Shown here one piece after another: positions 45,139-55,372 of a stretch of DNA of 64,000 nt. The DNA is taken from positions 6,674,916-6,738,915 of the forward strand of contig NW_024725489.1 in assembly GCF_018991925.1 (NCBI RefSeq), read 5' to 3'. Below the pieces are notes generated by a model, which was given only the letters and a program-made list of their open reading frames with translations, ran no database searches and was not told the DNA's origin. The position numbers and the translations under genes were made by a program. The stretch comes from Homarus americanus. Its lineage: Eukaryota; Arthropoda; Malacostraca; Decapoda; Nephropidae. The first letter of the stretch is position 1. Every line of letters starts with the position of its first letter.

Positions 45139-46138
45139 TTATGCTACAATGGTGGATCTCCAGAGCTTGTCACAGCCTAAACAACTTATTCAGCTGCATA
45201 TGTGCCTGTCTTTAGAAACACAGCGTGTCATGGAACATACGTTGCAGGTACCTCCGACCTCTTCATTATCTGTAGAGGAGGTACTGGATATTTTGCAACG
45301 GCACATCAAAGGGCAGCGGAATGAAGCTCTACGCAGGAGGGAAATGTTTAGCTGCAGACAGATGGAGGGCGAGACTTTTGATGCCTTTTATGTACGACTC
45401 AAAAGAGCCTCGGAAGAGGTAGATATATGCCCAGGTAACTACCAGCAGTGCAAGGAGACCCAGTTGAAGCAGGTGATCCTGATGGGTGTTAAGGACGAGG
45501 AGCTTGTCCAACGCCTCACCTCCCTCGACTCTTCCTCTTCTCTTAAGGATGTGTTGACGATATGTCGCTCCTATGAGGCTGCCAGGTGTGCCACCTCTGC
45601 CATCCGAGCTCCCCCTACAGCGGTATGTGCTGTGTCCCGGTACAAGAAGGACAAGAAGTCTACTCCAACGCCTTCGCCCACCACGCCCACGCCCGGCTCC
45701 TTTTGTAACAACTGTGGTAAGCAGCACGGAACACAGGTGTGTCCAGCTGCTGAGTCTACCTGCAACAGTTGTGACCGTAAGGGCCACTGGTCACTCACAG
45801 TACGGTGCCCAGCCAAACGCGTCCAGTGCAATGTGTGCGGTCGTCTGGGCCACTACAACAAGTGTTGCCCTACCAACAAACCTGAGGGACAGCGTCGGCA
45901 GAAGCAGCAGCGCCCTTCCACCAGTGAGGGCCGCCCACAGTCGTCCACTCAGAAGCATGACGACCCTGGACAACGCTCGAGCCATATTAGGAAGGTGTGC
46001 TCCCCCTCGCGTCCCAGGACCAAAGTTCCTCAGCACATCAGCGTCATCGTGACCTACGGCAGTGTGTCATCCCGTCTTCAGATGTTGCTCGACACCGGCG
46101 CTGATGCTACAGTCATTGGCCCCCAGCATTTGCAATGA
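45113..46138 (+). pseudogene. gag-pol: Gag capsid/nucleocapsid and start of protease, LTR element 2
   Basis: A capsid-like helical region (LQRHIKGQRNEALRRREMF and FDAFYVRLKRASEEV) is followed by three zinc knuckles: CNNCGKQHGTQVC (45704-45742), C-x2-C-x4-H-x6-C (45761-45808) and CNVCGRLGHYNKCC (45827-45868). A basic linker follows. The aspartic protease begins with LLDTGADATVIG (catalytic Asp at 46091-46093). A TGA at 46136-46138 interrupts the protease in frame, and the same frame continues past it. Whether this stop is a lesion or a readthrough site cannot be told from one copy; a lesion is more likely because it falls inside a domain. Confidence 0.9.
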
Positions 46139-47113
46139 TTGGGGCTCTCTCCAAGTCATCTAGGACCGCCCCCCAAGGATCTCCGCTTCACGGCAGATGG
46201 TTCACAGATGGCCCCAGCCCTAGGTTCACTCCAAGCAAAGGTCACCTTTGGCAACAGGTCGTGTCAAGCCTGGATTGATGTGCATAACGGTGTCCCGACT
46301 CCTTTGCTGTCCTACAGACATTGTCATGAGTTGGCCATCATTTCCCAAGACTTCCCAAAACCTATTCTCGAGGTAAAACACGCCAACAGGGTGTACGAAG
46401 GGAGCAGCAACTACCCTGCTGTTGCCCTACCCCTGCCTCTTGCCAGTGACACCTCTCCTTCGGATGCTCGGAAGTACTTCCTGAAGGAATTCAGCGACGT
46501 TCTGGTGACCAAGTCCGCTCTGGAATCCAAGCCTCTCAAGAAGATGATAGGTCCCCCCATGAGGATCCACTTGAGGGACGACGCGAAGCCCTTCGATATC
46601 TACACCCCTCGACTGGTCCCCCTGGCCTTCCGCGAGCCAGTCAAAAACGAGCTGGACTCCATGGTCGCCCAAGAAATTATTGCACCAGCCGGTGATGACC
46701 CGTCTCCATGGTGTCACCCTATGGTAGTCGTCGCAAAACCCAAAGGTGGTGTTCGGATCCCCACTGACCTCTCCAAGCTCAACAGCCAGGTGTCTCGTCC
46801 TGTGCACCCTTCTCCCACGCCCTTTGCAGCTATACGCAGTGTGAACCCGAAGGCGCGCTTCTTGACGACGATGGACGCCCTGTGTGGATACTGGCAGATA
46901 GAGCTTGCCGAAGAAGACCGACCACTTACAAATTTCACTACCCCGCATGGACGTTACAGTTATTGCCGTGGCCCCATGGGATTCGCAGCTACAGGAGATG
47001 CTTTCTGCCTTCGAGGTGATATGGCTCTACAAGGCCTGGCAAACTGCGTGAAAGTGATCGACGACATACTCGTGTATGATGAGGATTACATGGATCACCT
47101 CTGCCGTATCTAA
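46139..47113 (+). pseudogene. pol: Protease end and reverse transcriptase first part, LTR element 2
   Basis: The protease tail is followed by the reverse transcriptase fingers and palm: DPSPWCHPMVVVAKPKGGVR, PTDLSKLN, the first Asp in FLTTMDALCGYWQIEL, FTTPHGRYSYCRGPMGFA, and the catalytic VIDDILVYD (47054-47065). The usual Tyr or Phe of the Y-x-D-D motif is Val, a variant seen in several arthropod Gypsy lineages. A TAA at 47111-47113 interrupts the frame just after the palm. Confidence 0.9.
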
Positions 47114-48172
47114 GAGGTACTCAACAGGTGCCAGAAGAACGGCATCACCCTAAATGCCGACAAGTTTGTTCTGGCCAGCTCTTCAGTGGACTTTTGTGGG
47201 TACACCCTCTCAGGGAATGGTATTGCAGCTGACCCGGAGAAGGTCCGCGCCATCACGGATTTCCCCACCCCTGCTAACCTCACCGACTTGAGGTCCTTCA
47301 TCGGTATCGTCAACCAGTTAGCAGAGTTTTCGCCGGACATCTCCGCAGCTGCCCAACCACTTCGCCCCCTGAAGAGCCCCAAGAGGACATTCCTGTGGAC
47401 CCCCGACCACGACAAGGCCTTCCAGCAAGTGAAACAGGCCCTGTCTAGTCCACCTGTCCTTGCCACGTTTGACCCAGCCTTCCCGACGGTTCTGCAGACA
47501 GATGCCTCACGCTTGTACGGCGTGGGATACGCCCTATTGCATGATCATGGTGGAGGGCAGTTCCGGCTCATCCAGTGTGGCTCACGTTTCCTCTCTGACA
47601 CTGAGACGCGCTACGCCACTATTGAGTTGGAGCTGTTGGCTGTGGTTTGGGCGATGTCCAAGTGCAGGTTTTACCTCATAGGCCTGCAACACTTTCACCC
47701 AGTGACCGACCATCGCCCGCTTGTCCCGATCCTCAACCACTACACGCTGGACGTCGTTGAGAACCCTCGCCTCCAGCGTCTGAAAGAGAAGCTCTCGGCG
47801 TACATCTTCACAGCAGTGTGGCGTGCTGGTAAGGAGCTCTGCATCCCTGATGCCTTATCCCGCTCTCCTGTCAGCCGCCCTACTCCAGAAGACCATGTGC
47901 TCGACGCCGACCTCGCTCTTTCCGTCAGGACTGTGGTCACCCTACACGCCGTCCAATCCCTTCGTTCGGACCTGTCACCAGATGACGACAAGGCAATGGA
48001 GGACCTTCGAACAGCGGCCCGAGATGACCCTTCCTACGTCCGACTCGTCGAGTGTGTGAGGAATGGATTTCCTAGCAACCGCTACGACCTTCACAACACC
48101 CTGCTCCCGTATTGGAAACTCCGCGATGAACTCTACTGCGACGGGACCTTGTTCTGTACGGAGCACGTGTAG
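47114..48172 (+). pseudogene. pol: Reverse transcriptase thumb and RNase H, LTR element 2
   Basis: In the same frame as the upstream part, it contains VDFCGYTLSGNGIAADPEKV and LRSFIGIVNQLAEFSPDI (connection), then RNase H motifs QTDASRLYGVGYALL, TIELELLAVVWAMSKCRF and VTDHRPLVPIL, ending in IPDALSRSPVSRPT. A linker of about 100 residues leads to the integrase. The frame ends at a TAG at 48170-48172 caused by a small frame change, because the integrase continues in the next frame from about 48165. Confidence 0.92.
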
Positions 48173-49353
48173 TTGTCCCTGCTGCCTCACGTCCCCACGT
48201 CTTGGCTCGCCTTCACGACAGTCACCGTGGAGCTGAGGCCACCAAACGACGTGCACGACAGACTGTGTTCTGGCCCGGCATCGACTCCGACATCTCCAAT
48301 GTTGTCCGTGCGTGTGAGCCCTGCCAAGTATTACAACCCAGCCAGCAGCAGGAACCCTTCATGAGTGACGACAACCCCACCCGCCCCTTTGAGTCTGTGT
48401 CGGCCGACTTTTTCTGTGTGTCAGGAAAGTCCTTCCTTGTTATCGTCGACCGTCTCTCTGGTTGGCCGGTTGTCATCAAGTGCGGCAATGATACTACATC
48501 TGCAGCCACCATCAGCAAGTTCCGCCACTACTTCCGTGACGTGGGCGTTCCTATGCGCCTGCGAACCGACGGAGGGCCCCAGTTCCCAAGCCGGGACTTT
48601 GCTGTGTTCCTTGACCGATGTGGAGTCCGGCATGTGTTGTCATCGCCCCATTACCCGCAGTCCAACGGCCACGCTGAGGCTGCTGTCAAATCCCTGAAGC
48701 ACCTCATCCTTAAGGTGGCCCCTTCTGAGAATATTGACTGCGAGGCCTTCGACCGGGGTCTTCTTGAACTCCGCAACACACCCAATTACACCGGACGCTC
48801 CCCTGCCCAGGTCTTGTATGGACGCCCCCTCCGTTCTTGTGTCCCTGCTCACCCTCAGTCCTTCTCCAAGGAGTGGCAGGCCAAGACAGAGGATTGTGAT
48901 CGCCGAGCCGCCGAACGTGTTCAAGATGTCGTTGCCCGCTACAACGACCACGCCCCTTCTCTCCCCAGGTTGAGTGTCGGCACCCAAGTCCGTGTTCAGG
49001 ACCCGACCTCCCTACATTGGGACAAAGTGGGCGTAGTCATGGGTCTCGGTAGGTCACGGGACTACCAGGTGCGGTTACCCAGCGGTCGTGTGTGGTGGAG
49101 GAACCGCCGTTTTCTCCGCCCCGTAACAACGCCTTCTGCTGACCCTGCCACCAGTGTTGAATCCCATACCCTCCCCAGTGATCAAGTCCCTCGACGCTCA
49201 GAACGGATCCAAAAGAAAAGGTCCGCTCAAGATTGCTATGAGCGTATAGGGGGGGGAGGGAGGTGTATGTATATTATGTATGCTGTATGTATATTATGTA
49301 TGTGCACCATTTATATACATTATTTATTCAGCATAGCTAGCAGCATGTGGTGA
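48173..49353 (+). pseudogene. pol: Integrase of LTR element 2
   Basis: From the ATG at 48202, the zinc-binding module has His5, His8, Cys38 and Cys41. The catalytic DD35E triad is Asp69 (SADFF), Asp123 (LRTDGGPQF) and Glu159 (SNGHAEAAVKSLK). The C-terminal DNA-binding region includes LSVGTQVRVQDPT, RDYQVRLPSGRVWWRNRRFL. No chromodomain is seen. The frame runs through the polypurine tract and about 90 bp into the 3' LTR before stopping. All catalytic residues are retained. Integrase inserts the element DNA into the genome. Confidence 0.93.
49248..49263 (+). promoter_or_regulatory. Polypurine tract of LTR element 2
   Basis: AGGGGGGGGAGGGAGG directly abuts the 3' LTR start TGTATGTA, the expected primer for plus-strand DNA synthesis. 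Confidence 0.82.
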
Positions 49354-49575
49354 TGTATTTACCATGTCCCACACGCTTAATTAATGTGCCTGGCGACATA
49401 TGGAAGCTGCTAATGTATCACTTGCCACATGTCGCCTGAAAGGCTAGTTGACCCCCAGAGAGAGTAAGGAGAGCCAACTCGCTTGTGTATCTCTGTTTGT
49501 CCAGTAAATAGAACCTACGAAAACCCTACAGGTGTTTGTGTTCGCTCCTGTAGATAGAACTTGGTACCCAGAACA
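49264..49575 (+). repeat. 3' LTR of LTR element 2
   Basis: It is nearly identical to 40891-41182. It carries an extra 20 bp at its start because TGTATGTATATTATGTATGC is duplicated (49264-49283 and 49284 onward). It ends GGTACCCAGAACA. Confidence 0.9.
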
Positions 49576-49929
49576 TAATCATAAACAACATAAAAACTTG
49601 AGTGGTAACAGTGGCGTAGCTAGAGCGTGTGCCGCCCGGGGCGGCCCTTGAGTTTGCCCCCCCCCGTGCCCCCACAAAAAATACATATTGCACAGTGACT
49701 CACTCTTTTATATATATATATATATATTAAATAGTTTGTGTACCATTATAATATTAGTGTACTTTCACATACTCAAATATAGTATGCTTTAAATACACAC
49801 CAAACATACTTAAACTTTATAAGTAACAGTTAAACAAAAGGCAAAAACGACATATAGGATAGGGAAAAAAGTAAAAAAAGTGTAAAAAATTAGGACCATC
49901 TTTATTTCTGAAATGAAAACTACAACTTT

Positions 49930-50151
49930 CTACAAAGTAACTTTTCTTGTTTTTTTGTTGGCAAATTCTTCAATGACATTGTCAAAAACTATTTCATTTG
50001 TCAATTGTTGCTCTATAGACAGTATGGCAAGACTTCTCAACCGCAAGGTGCTCATAGTAGATCTTAAGTAATTCTTGATCAGTTTTAGTTTCGAAAAACT
50101 CCTCTCACAGGTAGCAACACTAACAGCAATTGTGAGGAAAATCCTCAGCAT
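49930..50151 (-). pseudogene. hAT transposase C-terminal dimerisation domain
   Basis: The minus frame begins LRIFLTIAVSVATCERSFSK, followed by LKLIKNYLRSTMS and RLRSLAILSIEQ. This is the hallmark hAT C-terminal dimerisation segment (C-E-R-x-F-S, then L-R-S-x-M-x-x-x-R-L). It ends with a basic tail and a TAA/TAG stop near 49930. Upstream of the first Met the sequence becomes CCTAACCTAA repeats, so the BED finger and the catalytic domain are missing. The known role of this segment is oligomerisation of the transposase. Confidence 0.9.
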
Positions 50152-50416
50152 TATTTTAGGTTAGGTTAGGAATCCGTTACATAAAACAATTGTACTGCAC
50201 CGTTATCTTTTATTGAGTATGATCTAAAATCACGGTATAATGACACTGTCACACTAGTGTCATTATCATCTAAAATGATTAAAATCACAGCAATGTAAAA
50301 ATAACAGCTTGATCTAAAATCACGGTATAATGACACTAGTATCAATGTAATACAATGGAAATGTAAAAAGTAGCAACTTAATCTAAAATTACAGACTCAG
50401 AGTACAGTGAAAATGG

Positions 50417-50756
50417 ATGTCTGACATAAGCCCCCCGACGAAAGCCACCCAGACAAAAGCCCCCTACTTTGATCGGGGTGGCTTTTGTCTGACAACCCTA
50501 ACCCTAACCTAACCCAACCTAACCTAACTTAACCTAACCAATAATTAACCACAGAGAAGAACAGTATATTTTACCCTCAACTATTTAATTATGTCCATAA
50601 CTTTTGAAAGCCCTTACTGTTGTCAGACAAAAGCCACCCCGATCAAAGTAGGGGGCTTTTGTCTGGGTGGCTTTCGTCTGGGTGGCTTTCGTCTGGGTGG
50701 CTTTCGTCTGGGGGGCTTTTGTCTGGGTGGCTTTTGTCGGGGGGGCTTTTGTCTGT
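50417..50756. mobile_element. Foldback with 60-bp perfect arms around AACCT repeats
   Basis: 50437-50496 and 50619-50678 are exact reverse complements over 60 bp, starting GACGAAAGCCACCCAGACAA on the left arm. The 122-bp loop contains CCCTAACCCTAACCTAACCC and further AACCT units (50496-50540). Beyond the right arm, GGGTGGCTTTCGTCT (15 bp) repeats several times to 50756, and the left flank has only one partial unit. The outer ends GTCTGACATAAGCC and GGCTTTTGTCTG are roughly complementary. Confidence 0.85.
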
Positions 50757-51067
50757 AACCCAGTGAGGATAGTGTCTTAGTATAAAATCGCAATGCTGTG
50801 AAACAAAATCTTATTATTTAATCTCAGTACCGCAGCAAAAGTCACATCAATATTTTTTAACCAATACTTTAATATTTCTTACCTTATAGTATTATGTCTT
50901 CCAACGAAGTAAATAACTGGATCGAAAACACAAGAGAACTTAAAAGTCGTCTAGCCTCCCCTCGTCTTGTCACGATGGAGACTTGTGCAGAACTGAAGTG
51001 AATTGCTTGTAACTGGTGGATTGGTCGGCTGTACATGAACTGATATGACCCGAGACTGCATGGTTTT

Positions 51068-51360
51068 GCAGCTACTGGAGACGTTAATCCTTCCCTTTGT
51101 ATTGGCGGCAAGTTAATCCTCTTCGTGTCTGACCTAACACCTGACCCACACCACATGAGCTCACTGGCGTACTTGTTTGAATTTGTTTCCTTAATCCTCA
51201 ACAGGTTACAGGTTGTGTGTGTGTGGCGGGGGGGGCGCATAGCAAGGGTGTAGCTCATGACGTGGCCGTGATGATGTGGGTCAGGTGTTAGGTCGGACAC
51301 GACAAGGATTAACTTGCCGCCGATACAAAGGGATGGATTAACGTCTCCAGTAGCTGCAGA
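51068..51360. repeat. About 90-bp inverted repeat inside the hAT relic
   Basis: GCAGCTACTGGAGACGTTAA (51068 onward) pairs with TTAACGTCTCCAGTAGCTGC (ends near 51359). TTGGCGGCAAGTTAATCCT pairs with AGGATTAACTTGCCGCC. ACACCTGACCCACA pairs with TGTGGGTCAGGTGT. The loop is about 115 bp and includes a poly-G run near 51228. A 138-codon minus frame over this region is a by-product and shows no domain. Confidence 0.85.
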
Positions 51361-51605
51361 TATGGGTGATGAGCAGACCCAAAAGTGCCGCCCCCCAAAA
51401 GTGCCGATCGGGGCAGGCCGCCCCCTCCTAGCTATGCTAGTGAGTGGTAACAGGAGTTTATCTAATCTACACTACACTAACACCTGAAAACAGCACTCAA
51501 ACACACTGGTAACTAATAATCAAATATAAATAAACTGGTAACTTGTACAAAAAGAATTAAACCTAATATGAAATATCTACATTCATTAAAAACACACTAC
51601 TACTA

Positions 51606-52010
51606 CTACTTTGCTGTCACTAGGAATCGAGTATGACAATCATCCAGATATGATACAATGATTCGAGTTATTAAGGATGTCAACTTCGTTGGTAAGCTCT
51701 GAGGTGAGTAGAGAGGCAGATACGGGACCGGCAGGGTCGTCAACAAATGTTGCTCGTGTGCGGTGCTACATCTAGTGCAGGAGGGGCTGCAGCAGCATCT
51801 TTCCAGCGTTGGCACTTGTTTGCCTTAGTATGCAGTTGGGCTAACTAAAAAATCTTGACACCTTCTTGTGTGATGCTCCTCCAAGCGTTACGGTGTGGAA
51901 TGATCATCTCCCAGGTGAGGGGGTTGACTTGGCACTTTTTCAGGTTTGTCTTAAGACTGTCCTTATACATTTTCGGTTGCCCACCAGCGTTAAGTTTACT
52001 ATTTATTATA
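51606..52010 (-). pseudogene. C-terminal segment of the minus-strand LINE
   Basis: GGQPKMYKDSLKTNLKKCQV, then RNAWRSITQEGV (51845-52010), matches the conserved tail after the reverse transcriptase of LINEs whose preceding part ends RW-x-GHV-x-RM-x-D. A short C2H2-like finger follows at about 51690-51765: C-x3-C-RSRICLSTHLRAY in a frame with one stop. It belongs with the reverse transcriptase at 53920-55186, from which it is now separated. Confidence 0.75.
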
Positions 52011-52089
52011 TAACAATTGCTTCTTATTAATTGATGTAACAGTAAGGCACAGTAATTGGGAGAACATAATATCTTTACCTTTACCAACT

Positions 52090-53163
52090 GTGTATCTGTT
52101 GAGGTGACTGTTACCGTGAATATTAGTTACTTGTGAAACTGTCATATATGTGACAACCTTCCTGGATTGTCACCACTTGTAACAATCATTTGTAAACCAC
52201 GTTACCTTATATTTTAGACATACTAAAATATAGATCAAAGTTTATTGGATCTTCCGTAGTGAAATCCAATATGTTCCTTTGTTTGTATTTATTATAAAAG
52301 GTTAATATGTACACTTCAAAAAGGATTATCACCGAACTTAACCACTGTAGCTATGAGTGTTAAATGAGGACGAAGGCTAACTAATATAGCTCTGCTAAGT
52401 ACGTCCTGTTGATGATGAGATAGTTGAGTGAGAATGAGTAGGAACCCATCGAGGGAGAAAGGAAATATCTCCGACGTCCTGCCTCGAGGGAAGACGGAAC
52501 CATCCACGATGGCTCTCAATAACGTCTTCCTCTAGTCAGGGTTATCAAACTACTACCCGCAATAAGTGGCCAGAGAGCCGGTTACTTAATGCTTAACTCA
52601 GCACCAAATGACGCGACTTCCTGAGGGCATACCTTAACATGTGCTCTGAATATGCTACCTCATAGCTAGTGGAAAGTTACAGGGTCTGATATTTATACAA
52701 GTCTAATGTAATTAACCCATTTATATAAATACTTCTACTTATAAGACAGGGGCTAATACATCGCTCGGTCACACCTTCCAAGCTCCAAGAGGAAAAAACT
52801 AATCTCGCAGAAAAAACCATATACATAAACCTAACCATGTTACATGTATATGTGTGTAAACATTAAACTGGGGAAGCCGACACCTGCGGTTGAACAACTA
52901 CTAAACCCTAGTCTGCAGTGCCTTATGGAGAGTATATTATGTACAATGGCAAAATTGGATGATTCTGACTTACAAAAAAAATATTACTGCCAATATCAAC
53001 ACAATACAGGTTGACAATCCCTTATCCGAAATCCTTGGGACCAGAGGCATTTCGGAATTTTTCGGTTTTCAGAATGTTTTTTTTTTTCATTTATTTATTT
53101 ATTTTTTTAATAAGCCCATCCGGGCACAAGTCACTGACCCACATTGGGGCCTGGGGGGCGAAA

Positions 53164-53241
<78 letters not shown>

Positions 53242-53335
53242 AGGTAATAATAATAATTCATAGGTCTAGGTCATGTTACTCACTTTTTATCTTTTTTTCA
53301 TTCTTGCATTTCTTTATTATTATTATTATTATTAA

Positions 53336-53376
<41 letters not shown>

Positions 53377-53915
53377 TTTGGTGTATTTTTTAATTAAAAT
53401 TTTTATTTACTATGAATAATTACAGGTACTATTATTATAATTATTATTATTATTATTATTATAATTAGTATTACTATTACATTTTCGCCCCCCCAGGCCC
53501 CGATGTGGGTCAGTGATCTATGCCTCGGTGGGCTAATCCCTGTATATATATAAAAAAAAAAAATAAATAAATAAATTGCTCCACAAAAAACTTTCGGTTT
53601 TCGGAATTTCGGAATTTCGGATAAAGGGTTGTCAACCTGTAGTGGAAATTGCTAACTTGGGTAAGCAAATCCCGTAATAACATGGCAAAAATAAATCTCG
53701 CCTATTTCGTGTATAAGAACACTCCTTAGCAATGTACAACTTTTGCTAATAAAATCACGCTGGATGAATGAGTGTGTGGTGCTTGGGACTCTTCGACAAA
53801 ACATTCACCTTTGCGGAAGACAATGGTACTGAGTTGTGAAGGATTCTACAATGAAATAGCTTTAAATTTTATATAAATACTTCCGCCTATGAGACAGAAG
53901 CTAATACAGTTAGGT
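52090..53915. other. Unassigned insertion separating two parts of the LINE
   Basis: This stretch lies between the LINE segments at 53920 and 52010. TATATAAATACTTC followed by TATRAGACAG and GCTAATAC occurs near 52725-52760 and again near 53872-53910, so similar blocks lie in the middle and at the right side. That could be a partial duplication or degraded long terminal repeats. A complete foldback element (53007-53639) is nested here. I find no coding domain. Confidence 0.5.
53007..53639 (-). mobile_element. TA-flanked foldback element, copy 2 (complete)
   Basis: The ends CAGGTTGACAATCCCTTATC and AAAGGGTTGTCAACCTG are inverted repeats with TA on both sides (53005-53006 and 53640-53641). Subterminal blocks with CTGACCCACATTGGGGCCTG and CAGGCCCCGATGTGGGTCAG are also mirror images. 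The centre has two long (ATA)n/(ATT)n runs and a short unique core. Read on the minus strand it is collinear with 25657-28668 minus the Tigger insertion. Confidence 0.92.
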
Positions 53916-53919
53916 GACC

Positions 53920-55186
53920 CTAAAGTAGCTGCTTTGGCAGTCTACTGTCGTCCATGCGGGTAACATGGCCAGTCCAGCGTAGTTGTTCATGGATAATAGT
54001 AGCCTCGATGCTTCTACAGTTGGTGTCAGTGTACTTGGAGGATGGAACATAGACTATGTTGCTAAAAGTTTTCAAGTGCCTTGAGGTGCCTCCTGTATGT
54101 GACCCAGGTCTCGCTGCCATATAGCAGGGTGGGAAGGACCACTGCTCGATATACTCGTACATGTAACTTTGTAGATAATTCCAGCTTCCTATAGTTGAAG
54201 ACACGGTTTTGGAGTCTGCCAAAGGCTTGAGATGCTCATCTGATCCGATGCTGAATCTCTTTAACGACGTCTGTGGTGGTGGAAAGGTGGGAGTCAAGAT
54301 ACCGAAAGTGGGTAACATTAGAGAGGGTAGTACCATTAAACTGGATGGATGGTGGAGGTGTGTCTGAACCAGGGGCAGGCTGAAAGAGAATCTGAGTCTT
54401 ACGTACATTCACCTCAAGGCCGAAGTGTGCATATGTATCTGCATAGGTGTTCAGGATCTCCATTAGGTTACATTCAGTGTGAGCGACAAGGATGACGTTG
54501 TCTGCATACTGAAGCTCAGTAATGGAAGCTGCCGACACCTTAGTTCCTGCCTGGAGTCGTCTTACGCTGAAAAGACCCTTCATACGGTACTCGATGTCCA
54601 CCCCGCCGGCTAAATTGGCACTGGCACTAGTAAGGAAGACAACCAATAGAATGGAAAAGAGAGTTGTTGTCAGTACACATCCTTGTTTTACCCCCATTTG
54701 GGTGGGGAAGAACTCAGACTGGGTGCCATTGTGCAGGACACTGCTGTTCATGCCATCGTGGCGTTGCCTCACAATGGCGATGAATTTTGGTGGGCAGCTA
54801 AAACCGCTGAGGGTCCACCAGAGGGCTTCTTTGATGACCAAGTCGAAAGAGATAATCTTGCCAGCTACGAACAGCAGCGAGATCCCGTGGTAAATGCCTC
54901 AGTCTGACCGGTCTCCCTTGTTCTTTTAAAGGTTGACGATGGAGGCGTCTTTAAGAGCTTAGGGGATTTCCTCATTTTCCCATATATTCTACAGGAAAGA
55001 GCGAAGATAGCTGGTAAGCAGAGGTCCTCCTGCTTTATACACCTCGGCTGGGATTCCACCATGTCCTGAGGCTTTGTTATTTTTCATCCGTTTGATGGCA
55101 GTAGCTACCTCATCCAGGGATGGAGGATAGTTGAGGTGGATCAGTTCTAGATGCTGAGGAACCTGCTGGGTAGTCAGGACATCCAC
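53920..55186 (-). pseudogene. LINE reverse transcriptase, frame-broken
   Basis: In order: MKNNKASGHGGIPAEVYKAG (55100 region), PPKFIAIVRQRHDGM, GVKQGCVLTTTLFSILL, then QYADNVILVAHT at about 54500, LEVNVRKTQILF, and TTLSNVTHFRYLDSHL. A later frame (53920-54250) has WTGHVTRMDDSRLPKQLL. The catalytic A-D-D motif reads A-D-N, so this copy has lost an essential Asp in addition to its frame changes. Confidence 0.85.
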
Positions 55187-55372
55187 ATCTGTGTTTCGGT
55201 TGAGCAGTGAATGACAGTGCTCTTTCCAGCACTTAAGGATGCCTTCGTCGTCTTTAATTACGGAGTTCCCGTTGGATGAGCGGAGGGGGGGCTATGCCAT
55301 GAGTGATTGGCCCGTTAAATGTTTTAGTGGAATTGAAAAATTCACACATCTTGTGTTTCACATGCTTTATTT

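Larger units (their letters stand above)
40891..49575 (+). mobile_element. Ty3/Gypsy LTR retrotransposon, PR-RT-RH-IN order, nearly complete
   Basis: LTRs at 40891-41182 and 49264-49575 enclose gag (with three zinc knuckles), protease, reverse transcriptase, RNase H and integrase in standard Ty3/Gypsy order. A polypurine tract lies before the 3' LTR. The leader is interrupted by a 2934-bp Tigger-like transposon (41606-44539). Only about four lesions break the polyprotein: a frame change near 45136, TGA at 46136, TAA at 47111 and a frame change near 48170. No envelope-like frame follows integrase. I could not identify a convincing target duplication. Confidence 0.93.
49609..51442 (-). mobile_element. 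hAT-superfamily transposon relic with 8-bp target duplication
   Basis: AGTGGTAA at 49601-49608 is repeated exactly at 51443-51450, an 8-bp target duplication as made by hAT transposases. The element ends are CAGTGGCGTAGCTAG on the left and CTAGCTATGCTAGTG on the right, imperfect inverted repeats. Subterminal G/C-rich blocks (GCCGCCCGGGGCGG and GCAGGCCGCCCC) also mirror each other. The remaining coding part is the transposase C-terminus on the minus strand. The rest is occupied by two other inverted-repeat structures. Confidence 0.9.

Noticed and set aside
45329..48256. Several antisense open frames of 80-173 codons across the pol region of LTR element 2
   Set aside because: They are shadows of the sense reading with no independent domain.
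50496..50560. A true chromosome-end telomere
   Set aside because: The AACCT stretch is under 70 bp, imperfect, and sits in the loop of a foldback inside a transposon with unique sequence on both sides.
50884..51300. 138-codon minus-strand open frame in the hAT relic
   Set aside because: It spans an inverted repeat and its translation shows no domain; the composition looks random.
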